14,960 bases of DNA from Deltaproteobacteria bacterium UBA2385 (lineage in GTDB: Bacteria > Myxococcota_A > UBA796 > UBA2385), in assembly GCA_002343455.1 (NCBI GenBank), contig DDSR01000298.1, positions 8,827-23,786 on the forward strand, read 5' to 3'. A program made the translations under genes and the position numbers. The notes below the pieces were generated by a model. The model saw only the letters and a list, made by a program, of their open reading frames with translations, was not told the DNA's origin and searched no databases. Below are positions 14,584-14,960 of the stretch, one piece after another; position 1 is the stretch's first letter; each line of letters starts with the position of its first letter.

Positions 14584-14960
14584 GGGCGGGGGTCGGAGCT
14601 GGTCTCGATGCGAGCGAGCACGTCGAGCACCAGCTCGTACTCCTGCCGGGCGAGGATCGCGTTCTGTTCGTTCGGGAGGCGGAGGTATTCGAGGTGAGCG
14701 GTGGCGGCTCGGGCGATCAGGGCGTCGATGAGGACCTCGATGGAGGCTTCGTCGAGCTGAAGTTCGGGCCACCATTGTACTGCATGCTCGATGGGGTCGA
14801 TGGGCCCGTCCGGCGGGGACACGGCCAGAGCCAGTCGGGCGGCGTCCACGGCGAAGGTGCCTCCTTGATTCTCGTAGAAGCCCTGGAGGGCAACCTGCGC
14901 ACATTCAAAATGGCCGAGTCGAACAAGGCCCTTGACCCACTTGGAGTGAGTAGGAGGCTG
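14580..14960 (-). CDS. C-terminal part of an unrecognised protein, cut by the right edge
   Basis: The minus strand is open from the right edge to a TAG at 14582-14580, 126 codons. The visible part starts QPPTHSKWVKGLVRLGHFEC and runs on through LALAVSPPDGPIDPIEHAVQWWPEL to end [11 protein letters not shown]. It looks helical and soluble, with no membrane segment. A GTG at 14849 preceded at 10 bases by AAGGAGG (plus-strand 14860-14866) could instead start an 89-residue protein. I prefer the longer reading because the upstream 37 codons are protein-like, but their third positions are only about 62% G/C, lower than elsewhere, so both remain possible. The stop overlaps that of maeB tail to tail by four bases. 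The function is not recognised. Confidence 0.6.
   Translation of the reverse strand, partial: QPPTHSKWVKGLVRLGHFECAQVALQGFYENQGGTFAVDAARLALAVSPPDGPIDPIEHAVQWWPELQLDEASIEVLIDALIARAATAHLEYLRLPNEQNAILARQEYELVLDVLARIETSSDPRP

Noticed and set aside
11986..14904. A 972-codon minus-strand open frame opposite maeB
   Set aside because: maeB on the plus strand is unambiguous. The antisense product is low-complexity (Gly, Asp, Val, His, Leu) and has no convincing start.

Overview
This is a GC-rich, gene-dense window with almost no intergenic space. It most likely comes from a Gram-negative, outer-membrane-bearing bacterium of the Myxococcota type. That placement is an inference from very high G/C at third codon positions, several secreted lipoproteins with extremely short signal peptides, a 'planctomycete-cytochrome'/DUF1501 cassette of the kind common in Myxococcota and Planctomycetota, and a NADP-type malic enzyme fused to a phosphotransacetylase-like domain. 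No rRNA, tRNA, CRISPR array, insertion sequence or phage gene was seen.

Layout. (1) A minus-strand gene runs off the left edge; only its first 40 codons (1-121) are visible. (2) A 178-bp divergent spacer holds a 14-bp tandem repeat with 4.7 copies (220-285). (3) A tightly packed plus-strand run of eight genes (300-9815) follows, with gaps of at most 21 bp and several stop/start overlaps. The first five form a coherent export cassette: lipoprotein A, a DUF1549/DUF1588-like lipoprotein with a CxxCH motif, a Tat-exported DUF1501 protein, a small lipoprotein cytochrome c, and lipoprotein B, a paralogue of A. The last three are an ABC exporter half-transporter, a Rieske non-heme iron oxygenase of the sterol/3-ketosteroid type, and a polytopic membrane protein with a C12 tract just after its start codon. 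(4) A convergent minus-strand pair (11222-9819) encodes two paralogous two-helix membrane proteins whose long low-complexity tails carry opposite net charge. (5) A divergent plus-strand pair follows: a NaChBac-type voltage-gated channel with a calcium-like selectivity filter (11393-12286) and the malic enzyme MaeB (12313-14583). (6) A minus-strand gene enters from the right edge and ends on a CTAG shared with maeB.

How the genes may work together. The five-gene cassette would put a surface or periplasmic redox/hydrolase assembly (one or two CxxCH proteins, an alkaline-phosphatase-clan DUF1501 protein) beside two related six-cysteine lipoproteins of unknown role. Stop/start overlaps suggest stoichiometric, translationally coupled synthesis. 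The two charge-complementary membrane proteins are the most novel-looking pair and may form a complex. Their 170-bp divergent spacer, shared with the ion channel, contains a strong inverted repeat that may control one or both operons. Functions for lipoproteins A and B, the two-helix pair, the polytopic protein and both edge genes are not recognised.
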